Shown: positions 15,588 through 25,400 of the stretch, one piece after another | How positions within the stretch are numbered: position 1 is the stretch's first letter | Layout: every line of letters begins with the position of its first letter | Assembly (NCBI GenBank): GCA_002314445.1 | Contig: DCFX01000015.1 | Coordinates: forward strand, 1 to 27,626 | DNA length: 27,626 nt | Direction: 5' to 3' | Origin: Treponema sp. UBA1793 | GTDB taxonomy: Bacteria > Spirochaetota > Spirochaetia > Treponematales > Treponemataceae | Made by a program: the position numbers and the translations under genes | Notes under the pieces: model-generated | Databases searched by the model: none | Seen by the model: only the letters and a program-made list of their open reading frames with translations | What the model was told of the DNA's origin: nothing

Positions 15588-16730
15588 TTACCACTGAGTG
15601 CCTTCGTAATTTGATTTGTACATCCGTATGTCGCCTGTAAGACAACTGTTGATTTCTTTCTCATTAAACACGGTAAAATCAAACTGCTCTTCCCCAAGCC
15701 ATGTCTTAACTTCTTCGTACCTCTTACCGGAGCCTTTCGTGTACACGGCAATCAATTCCTCAAGTCCGCCCGCTCCGCCGCAGTCGTCAACTATTCCGTA
15801 ATTTTCACCGCCGGTCACTTTGACCGGTTTTGCTGTTGTGAGGGGTGCATCAGATATGACTTTCTCCAGTTTCAGTTCAAACTCCCAGTTGTCACCGAAG
15901 TCGTAGGTAAACAGGCATCTTGTCTGCGGATCGGCGAATACGGTACCGACTTTTACTTTCCGCGCATCGATGACTTTCATACGGGCAGGTACCTCACCGT
16001 ACGGATCTGGCAGTTCTATAAGCGTTGCAGCCCCCTGCAGTTCAAAATTAAACAGATGGCCGCCGGACGCTTTAATCATAGACAGGATTGCATAGCCGAG
16101 TGTCGTCATCTTTGCGTCTTCCCGTATGATGAACCGCCGCCACAGTTTCGGGGTTAAGTCTCTCAACTCGATATAAAACTGAACAGACTGTACATTCTCT
16201 TTTTTTGCCTTCACCGCTTGAACGGCCGGCTTTTTCATATCTTCGCTTATGAACAGTTCTTTCGGTATCCGGTATTCTTTTTTATCGCTGCAGGCTGATG
16301 TAATATAGCTGCATATTCTGTCATTTATTTCCTCCGGAGACGAGCCTGAGCTTAACGCAAACAGAAGAAACTGCTTTAAGAGGTTCATACCTGACCGGAC
16401 ATGCAGATTATATGTTTTACAGAAATCGATTTTTCCGATACTGCCTTCAATGTAAGTCTCAAAAAGAGAGGAAAGGCCTTTCTGAGCGAGATATGTTTTA
16501 AGTTCACGTATGAACGCGCCGGAAAATTTTTCTGCTGACGTAATTCCCGCCGCAGGGAAACAGACGCCGAAAAGTGAATATGCATTGCAGACAAGAAAAT
16601 ACTTTTTCCTGCCTGCCGTAACTATATCAACGCACCATTCGCAGTAGCGGTTTTCCGCCGCTGAATCCGAATCTTTCAATACAGGTAATTTTATCTGCTC
16701 TCTTGCTTTTACACTTAAGCGTATCTGCAT
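15588..16730 (-). CDS. DUF6933 - pRiA4b ORF-3 (IS1096 TnpR-like) fusion protein
   Basis: The 380-residue product joins two modules. Residues ~1-90 (MQIRLSVKAREQIKLP; KKYFLVCNAYSLFGVCFPAAGI) resemble DUF6933, a small domain usually encoded alone. Residues ~185-345 match the plasmid pRiA4b ORF-3 family (IELRDLTPKLWRRFII, ILSMIKASGGHLFNFEL, FTYDFGDNWEFELKLEKV, GGENYGIVDDCGGAGGLEEL), named from a passenger gene of IS1096 and plasmids but also chromosomal. No biochemical activity is established for either domain that I can state. AAGGA precedes the ATG on the minus strand, and TATAAT (plus 16775-16770) could be its -10. No transposase or terminal repeats flank it, so it is not a visible insertion sequence. 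Neighbouring DNA to the right is full of gene remnants. Confidence 0.88.
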   Translation of the reverse strand: MQIRLSVKAREQIKLPVLKDSDSAAENRYCEWCVDIVTAGRKKYFLVCNAYSLFGVCFPAAGITSAEKFSGAFIRELKTYLAQKGLSSLFETYIEGSIGKIDFCKTYNLHVRSGMNLLKQFLLFALSSGSSPEEINDRICSYITSACSDKKEYRIPKELFISEDMKKPAVQAVKAKKENVQSVQFYIELRDLTPKLWRRFIIREDAKMTTLGYAILSMIKASGGHLFNFELQGAATLIELPDPYGEVPARMKVIDARKVKVGTVFADPQTRCLFTYDFGDNWEFELKLEKVISDAPLTTAKPVKVTGGENYGIVDDCGGAGGLEELIAVYTKGSGKRYEEVKTWLGEEQFDFTVFNEKEINSCLTGDIRMYKSNYEGTQW

Positions 16731-16927
16731 ACACAGGCTTCCTTCTCATAACAAGTTTTTAGTATATGGATTATAGCACAAAATGTTTCATACGAGAAAG
16801 CAGACTGTTGAGGATGAATATGTTTTTCTGTACAGGAAGTCCAATTTTTTTATACGTTCTTTTCAAAGCAGTACACTTCCATGTTCTCTTTATTTGTACA
16901 AGACACTTCTGTACTAATCAAAAAAAT

Positions 16928-17233
16928 GATAACACGGTAAGCCTGACGCTCCCCATGCCGGTACGAATCGTAAAATGCGATGACCATGTTACCGCAGACA
17001 AAGGTCTTGCAGCACTGCAGCGGGGTCCCATCGTTTACTGCATAGAAGAACAGGACTGCTCCGTTCCCATAGAGCAGCTAACGGCAGGCCAATTTGCAGC
17101 CGCAGCTGTGTCATTCAGGGAAAATATTCTGGGTGGCGTCACCGTTCTGACAGGAGAAGGCGTTACGGACGTTCCCTATTTTGCCTGGTCAAACAGAGGA
17201 GCCGGAAAAATGAAGGTCTGGATTCCGGAATGA
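16928..17233 (+). pseudogene. C-terminal remnant of a GH127-type beta-L-arabinofuranosidase
   Basis: About 100 residues match the C-terminal beta domain of GH127 (formerly DUF1680) enzymes, which release arabinofuranose from plant or glycoprotein glycans: TVSLTLPMPVRIV, the conserved ALQRGPIVYCIEE, ILGGVTVL and the terminal VPYFAWSNRGAGKMKVWIPE. The catalytic (alpha/alpha)6 barrel, about 500 residues, is missing. Upstream in the same frame there is only AT-rich DNA without homology (16766-16927), which gives the false N-terminus MDYSTK. The segment before PYFAWSNRG is shorter than usual. It shows that a plant-glycan gene once stood here and was deleted from its 5' side. Confidence 0.76.
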
Positions 17234-17356
17234 ACAACAAACCCGACCCAAAAGCGGGGAATGGAGTTCTCTAACAGAAATAAGTTTTATTCTGAACAGA
17301 ATGACGGTTCAGACTTCCTGTTTTTTGAATTCCTGTACAGTTATACTTTAACATGA

Positions 17357-17466
17357 ATGTCTGTGACATTTAATTTGGATTTCACAGATATTCAAGCTGG
17401 ATTTCATAGACATTGAATCCGAATGTCACAGACATTGAAGCTGAATGTTACAGACATCCGGAATTC
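17357..17466. repeat. Five degenerate 22-bp tandem repeats
   Basis: Copies start at 17357, 17379, 17401, 17423 and 17445, each exactly 22 bp, with the shared core ATGTCACAGACATTGAAGC-like; the first and last are the most diverged. There are no spacers between copies, so this is a simple tandem array. Twenty-two is not a multiple of three and no frame stays open, so it is non-coding now. It lies in a gene-poor stretch (17234-17572) that otherwise shows only a 6-bp-arm palindrome ATTCTG-AA-CAGAAT at 17289-17302. Confidence 0.75.
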
Positions 17467-17572
17467 AAAGCTCAGAACTTTGCAGTTAAACGTTTCTTCC
17501 TGAATAACGGAAGTCTGATCTTTAAATGAGGAAAGAATATGAAGGCAGACGGAAAGCAAGCCCCCGTTTTTA

Positions 17573-17856
17573 TCAATCTGCTACAGCCTTCATAACAGGA
17601 ATGTCTGCTGCTACAACTTCGTAATGAGGCATAATGGAATTCTCCTTACGCAGGCCTGCGCCGCATGTTTTTTTCCTTCAAGTATGAATCGGCAATTGCT
17701 GACGATCCGTCCCACCATGCTTTTGTGGAATCGTCATACAGCATTTTCCCTGTCCGTGAGTTCATAAAAGAGACAAGTATCTCCGCAGCAGGTTTTTCTG
17801 TTTCTCCGGATAATTCCCGGCAAAACAGTGTTATACTATTATTCTGGAGGCTTTCT
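17573..17856 (-). pseudogene. Possible minus-strand gene scraps
   Basis: Read on the minus strand, a frame stays open from at least 17856 to a TAA at 17646 and encodes protein-like sequence (KPAAEILVSFMNSRTGKM, STKAWWDGSSAIADSYLKEKN). Immediately after the stop are GGAG and an ATG (17632) starting a 19-residue frame, MPHYEVVAADIPVMKAVAD, stopped at 17573. This looks like the end of one gene and the translational start of the next in a broken operon. I recognise neither family. The plus strand of the same stretch is an in-frame extension of the beta-propeller ORF without a ribosome site, so coding on that strand is less likely. Confidence 0.3.
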
Positions 17857-18549
17857 ATGAAAAAGGCATCATGTATATCAGCCTTTATTCTTTTATTCAG
17901 TGCAGTGCTTTCAGCAAAAAGTATTGCAAAAAAAACATCCGATATACCGCTCTGCGGTAAAACGACCGGATCTGTTACTGTTAATATGAAAACAGAAGGA
18001 ATGTGCAGTGCATTCGGATCATTGTGGGTTACAGCCCCGGACCACGACTGTGTTTTCAGGATAGATACTGCAGCAAGAAAAATAACCGGAATTATTTCCG
18101 TAAAAGGAATGCCTATTCCAATCTGTGCAACTGATTCTGCAGTACTTGCAGGCTGCTATACAAACGGAAGTATTGCATGTATTGATCCGGTTTCCAATTC
18201 TGTATCCAAAAATATATCTGTCCCGGGAGGAATACCGTCATCTGTCCTCAAAGTACATAAGGACATATGGGTTCCCAGTCACGGGACTGGCAGTATTTGT
18301 GTTTTTAATTCAGAATATAACAATACGGGAATTACTATACCGGTGGGGGATAAACCTGCTTTCGGCGTTATGGCCGGCACAAATGTCTGGTATCCCTGCT
18401 ACGGTGGAACAAAAATTGTATGTATTGATACCGCTTCAAAGAAAATTACAGCTTCTGTAGATGGAGGGCAGAGCCCTGTCTATGCGGTAATACGTGTACA
18501 GCTTCTCTACAGCTGTATCAGCATTATCATACGTCTCACCCGTCCATAA
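17857..18549 (+). CDS. Secreted beta-propeller protein, truncated and ending in antisense rhs sequence
   Basis: The product is 230 residues with a signal peptide (MKKASCISAFILLFSAVLSA) followed by YVTN/Vgb-like beta-propeller blades (SLWVTAPDHDCVFRIDTAARKI, CIDPVSNSVSKNISV, DIWVPSHGTGSICVF, NVWYPCYGGTKIVCID). GGAGG (17846-17850) six nt before the ATG and TATACT (17832-17837) fix the start, so the in-frame ATG at 17665 is rejected. After GGQSPVYAV (about 18486) the propeller pattern stops, and the last ~20 residues (IRVQLLYSCISIIIRL) are the antisense reading of an rhs fragment. Roughly 5 blades remain, so the gene has lost its 3' part. Expression signals are intact, but the protein is probably not functional. 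Confidence 0.72.
   Translation: MKKASCISAFILLFSAVLSAKSIAKKTSDIPLCGKTTGSVTVNMKTEGMCSAFGSLWVTAPDHDCVFRIDTAARKITGIISVKGMPIPICATDSAVLAGCYTNGSIACIDPVSNSVSKNISVPGGIPSSVLKVHKDIWVPSHGTGSICVFNSEYNNTGITIPVGDKPAFGVMAGTNVWYPCYGGTKIVCIDTASKKITASVDGGQSPVYAVIRVQLLYSCISIIIRLTRP
18488..18545 (-). pseudogene. Rhs gene fragment
   Basis: This 58-bp segment matches 19890-19947 inside the neighbouring rhs gene with 52 of 58 bases identical. Both read on the minus strand as TGETYDNADTAVEKLYTYY, and every difference is at a synonymous third codon position. The match stops abruptly at both ends. It must derive from a second, functional rhs copy that had diverged under selection, left here by recombination. The following 142 bp (18546-18687) are AT-rich and hold nothing I can identify. 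Confidence 0.87.
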
Positions 18550-18687
18550 GTATTCTGCTGATTTGTTTTACAATTTTGTATTAGCGGTTAGAGTTTTCCT
18601 TGCAACAGTGATAATAGTTGACATACTTATGATTATTCTCTTAGTTTCATTATTAGATAGTCTTTTATATTAGTTTCAAAATAAAAT

Positions 18688-19002
18688 TTAAATATTATCA
18701 ATATAACATTTACCATACTCGATAGAAATAGAAGAATCTGAACTCGTATAAATTTTGAGAATATTATCTTGAAATTTAAAATCCAAAAGTACTTCTTTGT
18801 TTTTAAAGTCATTCGTTAAAATACCAGAAAATTGCACAATATCACTTAACAATATTTTGATATTTCGATTCTTCTCCAGATAAAGTTCTACTATCAAAGA
18901 TATTTCCTTTGAAATAAAATTTATTGATATTTCCTTCAACAACGAATCGTGTAAACTATAAGCATCTTTATCTATTCCCAATAAAGTTTTATCAATCTGC
19001 AT
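18688..19002 (-). CDS. Putative immunity protein for the Rhs toxin tip
   Basis: The product is 104 residues, acidic to neutral, with no signal peptide or membrane helix, and is markedly AT-rich. The start at 19002 (MQIDKTLLGIDKDAYSLHDSLL) follows GGGAGGG, which lies within the toxin codons PGGK, and the ATG is 11 bp inside the toxin 3' end. This overlap couples expression to the toxin, as expected for polymorphic toxin/immunity pairs. The LHDS.L.EI motif followed by beta-rich sequence recurs in small proteins next to Rhs tips, but I cannot name the family. An upstream ATG giving 130 residues would lie in toxin sequence and lacks a ribosome site. Role is inferred from position, size and composition. 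Confidence 0.8.
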   Translation of the reverse strand: MQIDKTLLGIDKDAYSLHDSLLKEISINFISKEISLIVELYLEKNRNIKILLSDIVQFSGILTNDFKNKEVLLDFKFQDNILKIYTSSDSSISIEYGKCYIDNI

Positions 19003-19492
19003 TTTTCCCTCCCGGTAAAATATGATGTCCCTGAGAATCATGCCAATGAGCACCTCTCTTTTTTCCTCCTGGAGCGTCATCCTTATCCCATCTCCTTACA
19101 ATATTGCCATCACTATCTTTCCATTGCCGATGTTCTCCTCCTGTTATTTTTCCCGTCGGAGTTTCAGTTATACCATCTGGAGGAGTCCAATCATCAGGAT
19201 TTTTCGGCCATTCACTGGAATTGCCAGAATCATTTATATCTCTTTTTGTCTCATTTTGATTGCCATCATTTGCAACTTTGTCAGATGTTTGTGCATTGCT
19301 TTCAAGTCCTGCTTTAGCCTGATCAGCCTCTGTGTTTTCATTCTCCTTTTTCTGTCCGGCATCAGATGACCAGTTATCTCCAAGTATTCTGCCATTCGAA
19401 GGTGAAGGCGGTTGGAGAGGATTCGTTGGTTGAATAGGATGCATTGGTAGAACAGGTACCAGAATCGGTCCATACGGAGTTACTGCAACCTG
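18992..19492 (-). other. Variable C-terminal toxin tip of the Rhs protein
   Basis: These 166 residues follow the DPDG end of the Rhs core. They begin with a Pro-rich linker (PILVPVLPMHPIQPTNPL), continue with a long Asn/Glu/Ser-rich low-complexity stretch, and end in a compact ~60-residue domain: SEWPKNPDDWTPPDG, ITGGEHRQWKDSDGNIVRRW, then GGKKRGAHWHDSQGHH. The Trp/Arg/His pattern (W..D..G..RRW, G.HWHD) resembles small nuclease-type tips such as the Ntox37 group; that assignment is a guess. His, Lys and Arg clusters fit an RNase-like metal-independent site. Composition shifts towards AT across this segment and into the immunity gene. Confidence 0.72.
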
Positions 19493-22400
19493 ACTTCCAT
19501 CCGGATCCGTGTACTTAATCGGGTTATTCCCTGCATAGTGATACATGTTCAGGTTTATGACATTGAATACACCTCCCTGTCCCGGCAGACTCTGATTATG
19601 TTTCTTCGCCTCATCGCTAATCGGTGCCTGCGGTAAGTAATCTCCCAGTGCCGGATCCGCGCTTATCCACCTCGAGTACTTCGGATCCAGATACCTCGCC
19701 CCATAATAATATAATCCTGTTTCCTCATCCTTCTCTTTTGCACTGAACCTGTACGGTGTGTCGAAGTACGTATCTCCGCTCGTTTCATCAAGCCATATTT
19801 CCCCATACGGTGTATACTCCAGCCTCTCGTACACTTCTCCTTTATGGTCTGTCACAACGGATGTGCTTCCAAGGTGGTCTGCATGGTAATAATACGTGTA
19901 CAGCTTTTCTACAGCTGTATCTGCATTATCATACGTCTCTCCTGTTCCCAGTGCAACCTGTTTCGTCACGATGCGGTCGTTACCCAGGAAGATGTGCTTG
20001 CTCATACGGCCGCCCGCTCCCTGGTAGGCGTCGTCATACCGCTGTGTAAAGAACTTGTTAAAGTACAGCGTTTCGCTTACTGAACTGCGCTTCACCGCAC
20101 GCTGCCCGTCTCCGCCGTACAGGTACTCCGTCGTATAACTGTCGTCCTTCGTCTTTGACAGCAGGTTGCGCTCGTTCCACGTATAGTCACGGTAGTAGTA
20201 ATTGCTCTTTGTGCCCGCATATGCAGTACTCCCGCCTTTCATCCTTGCCCATGCATAGTCCGTCGAATACACGTTCTCCGCTTCAGTCTTTATCAGGTGA
20301 TAGGTCACTTCGTCGGAGCTGTCAGTATCTGCAAAACTTTTATCCTGCTCGCGTATCAGGTTGCCGTTCGAATCATACTTGTAATACCGTTTTCCTGCCT
20401 GTACTGCACGGTGTGCGTAGTTTGAATCGTATGTATAAGCAAGCGTGTAGTTCAAATCGTCTTCGAGTACTTCACTTTCCTTGCTCGTCTTGCCGGTCAT
20501 GTTGCACAGGCCGTCGCTGCTGAATGCGAACGTCTGGCTGTACGATGCGTTGTATGAAGGCCTGTCTGCCGTTGCATATTTATTTTCGGTACTGCCTTCC
20601 ACTTTTATAAGCTGGTACAAAGAATCATATGAGTAATCCTGACTTGTGTTCCATCCTCTGCAGCTGTTCGTGTAACCTTCAACGTTTCCCACGGTGTCGA
20701 ACGTGTACTGCATGTTCTGGATGATTCCGTCTTCTTCACTTTCCGTTACGAGGCTCTTCAGCCACCGTCTGGCCGGGTCATAGGTGTATGTCGTATGCGT
20801 GCCGTTGCCGTATGATATGTACACCCGCTGCCCGTACTCGTCGTAGCCGATGTCCTTTACGTAGTCAAAGTCGTCGTACCCTTCCTTTGTGCCCGTTACC
20901 GTTTCTACGTTGCCGCCTGTGTCGTAGGTATACGACACAGTCTCACCGTCCGGGTATGCGACATGCTGCATTCTTCCCAGATAGTCGCTCTCATAGCCGG
21001 TGACTGCAGTGACGGAATCGTAACCTCCGGCACGTACGATGCTCCTCGTCTCCTGCGTCATTTCTCCGAGCTTTCCGTACTCATACGTTACCGTGCCGCT
21101 CTCGTCGGTGCGGCTTACAATCTTGCCTGCTCCGTTTCCTTCTGCTCCTGATGCTCCGTATTCCTGTATGATGTCCGTGCTTTCCGGGTAGTCTGTCTTT
21201 ATAAGGCGGTTGAAGGAGTCATAACTGTACTTTATCTGCTCGCCCTTTCCCCTCAGCACGGGATTGTCTTCGCGGAACAGCCTGCCGTAATCGTCGTAAT
21301 ACCAGTTCGTCTTTCCCGTGTCTTTCGACGACAGGCTCGTCTTCTGCCCCAGCATGTTGTACACGGCCGTCACTGCGTTCTTCTGCGCGTCGTACGCTTC
21401 CGTCATCTGGCCCATTTCGTCGTACACATACGAGGCTTTCGTCAGTTCCTTTCCGTTTTTATCTTCCCACTCAGTCTCCGTGATGTTTTCCGCGGGGTCT
21501 GCATACTGCACGCTCCTGTTCCCTTCAGGGTCGGTCACGGTCGTTATGTGTCCGCCGCTGTCACTCACGGCGTATTCCGTCTTCTGTACCGAGCCGTCGG
21601 GTAATGTCTGTTCAGTCACCCGGTCGAGCGTGTCGTACGTATTTGCCGTGTACAGCTCTCCGTCAGGGTCATCGTACACTGCAGACAGCAGGCCGGTCAG
21701 ATCACCTTCCACGAAGCGGTTCATGTACTGTTTTATTTCACGGCCTTTCTCATCGTATTCCATGCACCCGCTTACATTCCACCCGGTCGTACGGCTCCCG
21801 CTTCCCGTGTCGTACTTCTCCCCGCGCTTTGCAGTCAGGGCCTTCCGGTCCATCCCGTCGGTGACCACAACCGTCTCCATCACGGAATCATCTCCTGCTT
21901 CAAACGTGATCTTGTTGTCTGTTACGGTATACCACAGGGCGTGCGTGCCTGAACTGTCAAGGTTGTCATATGTGTAATATGCATACTGCACGGCCGGCAT
22001 GCTGCCCGTGTCGTACGGGCTCCATACTTCCGTCAGCCTCCACTGTGCGTCGTATGCGTACCGCATCACGTTCCCGTTGATGTCAGTTTCACGCTTCTTC
22101 GCTCCCGTCTCGTGGTACCAGTCCGCTCCCGACGTATACGATGCCGCTGTCCCCGCACCCTGCTGCCTGATGGTTGTTATATACTGATGGTCTGTGCTGT
22201 CGTATGTGTATGTTATGGTTACGCCGCTCGTGTCGCTCATCGAGCTCATATTCCCGCAGTCGTCGTACGTAAATGTATTCGTCAGGTAACTTGTACTGTC
22301 ACGGTACTGTTTCAATGACGCAAGCGTTCCGTATGTATCGTTGTATGTCCCTGTCCGTTTCCGCAGCAGCGTCCCGTCTGCTCCGTACACGCTGATCGTT

Positions 22401-25400
22401 TCAGGATGGCTGTGCAGGTAGATGTACGGTGATGTATATGATGATGTGTTGTCGTCTTCCCAGTACGTTATCTCTGCCGTGCGGTATGCACTGCCGTTCA
22501 TCGTCTCCGTTATTTTCGTCACGTTCCCGTATTCGTCGTATTCGTACTCATCGAGGAACGTCATCTTTCCGCTGCTTCCTGCTTCGTATGTTTCATTCAG
22601 TGAGCTCTTTACGAGTGCTTCGGGGGAATCACACAGTGTCTGTCCGCTGTATTTCAGCAGCGTGCCGTCTGCCGCGTACGTGCTTTCATCCTTCACCATT
22701 TCTTTGCGGTAATACTCGTCGTTGTAATAATCCGTCACAACGTATCCGCCGTCTGAGTCTGTCTTTGTCACGCTGCCGTAGCCGTAGAAGTCTTTCGTCA
22801 TGCGGTTGTAATAGCCTGCGCCGTATGCGTATTTTGTCGTGATGCTGTGTTCCCCGTGGGGAAGTTCTGCAAGCCCGTTTTCCCCGCATCCGTCGCTGAC
22901 GGTCACGCTGTTCATCACGTACTTACTCTGCGGCATGTCGCTTGTTCCGTACTTCACTTCGTACCCGATGCCCCATGTTTCTCCCGTGCTGCACGCTATG
23001 CCCGTCACTAAATCGGCTCCGCCCATCAAGTTCCGTTTCACCCACAGCCCGCCAGTGTCTCCGGGGATGCGCATCACCTGATCTACGTACCCGTCTCCGT
23101 CCATGTCCTGCATCTTTACACTTGCTCCGGTCAGGCTTGCCCCTCCGCTTACCCCGCCGTTCGCATCCACTGTAACGTTGATTGTTCCTATATAGACACA
23201 AAAAATTATTATTCTGAAGCCGAAATTAAAGTTCACGGCCAGGTTTCCGCTTACTCCTAAATTCAGCGTCGTTGAAAAATCAAGGCTGTTCGCATATTTG
23301 TCAAGCGCGAGTCCGAACGGGTTGAGTGCTGATCCGGTAAGATTACCGAGGGCGTTTGAGGATTTAAGGGACGAACCAACTATCGGAATTCCGGTAAGGA
23401 AGTTAGCTCCGAGGCTGCCGTCCGTATACATGCCGAAGGTATACTTCATTGAAGCGTCTATATTCCATGCAGGTATTGTTATTGTCTGTTCTCCGGTAAA
23501 TCCGCTTCCCGTATTATAACGGACTGTTACGGATGTTCCGGAACCTGTTGTCTTTTTCACAAGATCCGGCAGTCCGTCGCCGTTTATATCAAGCAGCATT
23601 TTCTCTGTATTTGATGCGTTCGCAGAATAATTGAGTCCCAGACCTGCTCCGACTCCGCAGTTCAGGCTGTTTGCCTGTGAAAGGGCCGTTCCCAGTTCCA
23701 GATTCATGCCGAAAGTCTTATTCTTTATTTCAGACAGATTGCCGGGGCTGTACGTACTGCATGACGGCTGGGATACGAATGAACCACCTTCATTTATCAG
23801 GACACCGCCATTCAGATAATCCGGAAGCCCGTCGCCGTTTATGTCGGTAAAGCCTGCCGTCTCATTGCTTGTTCCGTTCGATACGACGTATCCTGAACTT
23901 CCGCTTCCGCCACCGTGAAGGTTTTCTGAAATAACACGTCCTTTTGAATCACATACAGGGCTTACGGACCCCCATGAACTGAATGTTCCTCCTGTTGTTG
24001 CAGTACTGTTTTCATTACTATTCAGGCTGCTTATTGCATCTATTGTATTTGAACGTTTTCCGTATGTCACGGTACCGTCTTCATCACGGGCTCCGTACGT
24101 AATGGAAAGCGGACCGTTTCCCTGGACTATGTCAGGTATACCGTCTCCATTCATATCCTGTACGTTCTGAATCATGCTGCTGCTGCCTGCATTTGTTCCC
24201 TGCATTGAGCCCGTCGCCAGAGAAGATGTGCCTGATGAATTTATGGCTGCCGACAGTGCATTTATAGCATCGGAGATTCCGCTTACGTTAAGGCCTCCCA
24301 CTGAAACAGATGTACCCCAGGTTTTGTCAGTCCCACTGTTACTGCTTTTCCTGAGCGACGGCAGTGTAAAGGAACTCTGGGAAGACGAACGGTCCGCTGA
24401 ATTTTCTGGAATTCCCGGTATTTCGTAGTAGGCAGGCCCGCCCGCCCTGTTGCAGTGTATGTAGTCACCCTCTATAAACGGGGCATACGTTGTTGACTCG
24501 GCTTTCGTAACACGTTCTGCATTTTCCCCGGTTCCTTCCCATGCTGTTACATTTTTTGCAATATTTGCGACGTTCCCTATAAGCACGTTTGAACTTATTG
24601 TAAATACCTTCGTCGTTTCTTGTTCCGTGGTTACTGATGCGCTTTCTGTTCCCGGATCACCATCCTGATTTGCTATGGTTGTCACGTTTTTTGAAGGAAG
24701 ATAATACAATGTATCATCCTTGCATTCGTCCGCATTTTCTGCGGCTGTTTTGTAATCGGTGTTTTTCCCGCTGTTAAAACCGGCTCCGGTTGTTGACTGG
24801 GCACTGCTTGTACTGCTGTACAATTTTTCGGCTGAAAACGGATTATCGCTGAGAGTGCCTTTCCATATCCCGTAGTACCAGCCGTCCGTGCCGCCGTACA
24901 GGCTTTCCTTCGTGTTCACGCACAGGGCCGTCTGTTCTCCGTTTTTTGTTATCGTCCCCAGTTCCGGTGCTGCAACAAGGTTCACGTCAGAAAAGCCCGT
25001 GCTGCTGTTCCATTCAGCGCCGTACCCCGTAATGCCGTATTCCCCGACACACCCGAACGGCTCTGTTTTTTCTTCAAATCCGTCTGCGCCCAGTATTTCC
25101 ATGGTGAACGTAGTATTGTTCACATCATATTCATAATCACTGTCATAGGCCAGTTTTTTACTGACCGTACCGTACCGCCCGATTTTTTCAAGCTCCATCA
25201 TGCTTTTTATGAGCGTATTATTCGTGCTGTAGGCATTCCATCCTTCTTCGTCCACTATTTCGGTCGTACTGCCGTCACTGTTTTTTATTGTTGTTGTATA
25301 ATCCTTTTTTGTCTTTTCCGTCCGCCATTCTTCGTTCAGCGTGTAGTATGTCCCGTCGCTGCTTACCGTATAGTACGGGAACTGTTCCTTGAAAAAAACA

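Noticed and set aside
15588..16730. Insertion sequence because of the IS1096-linked domain
   Set aside because: No transposase, terminal inverted repeats or target duplication could be found around the gene.
17357..17466. CRISPR array
   Set aside because: The 22-bp units are contiguous without spacers, and no cas gene is in the window.
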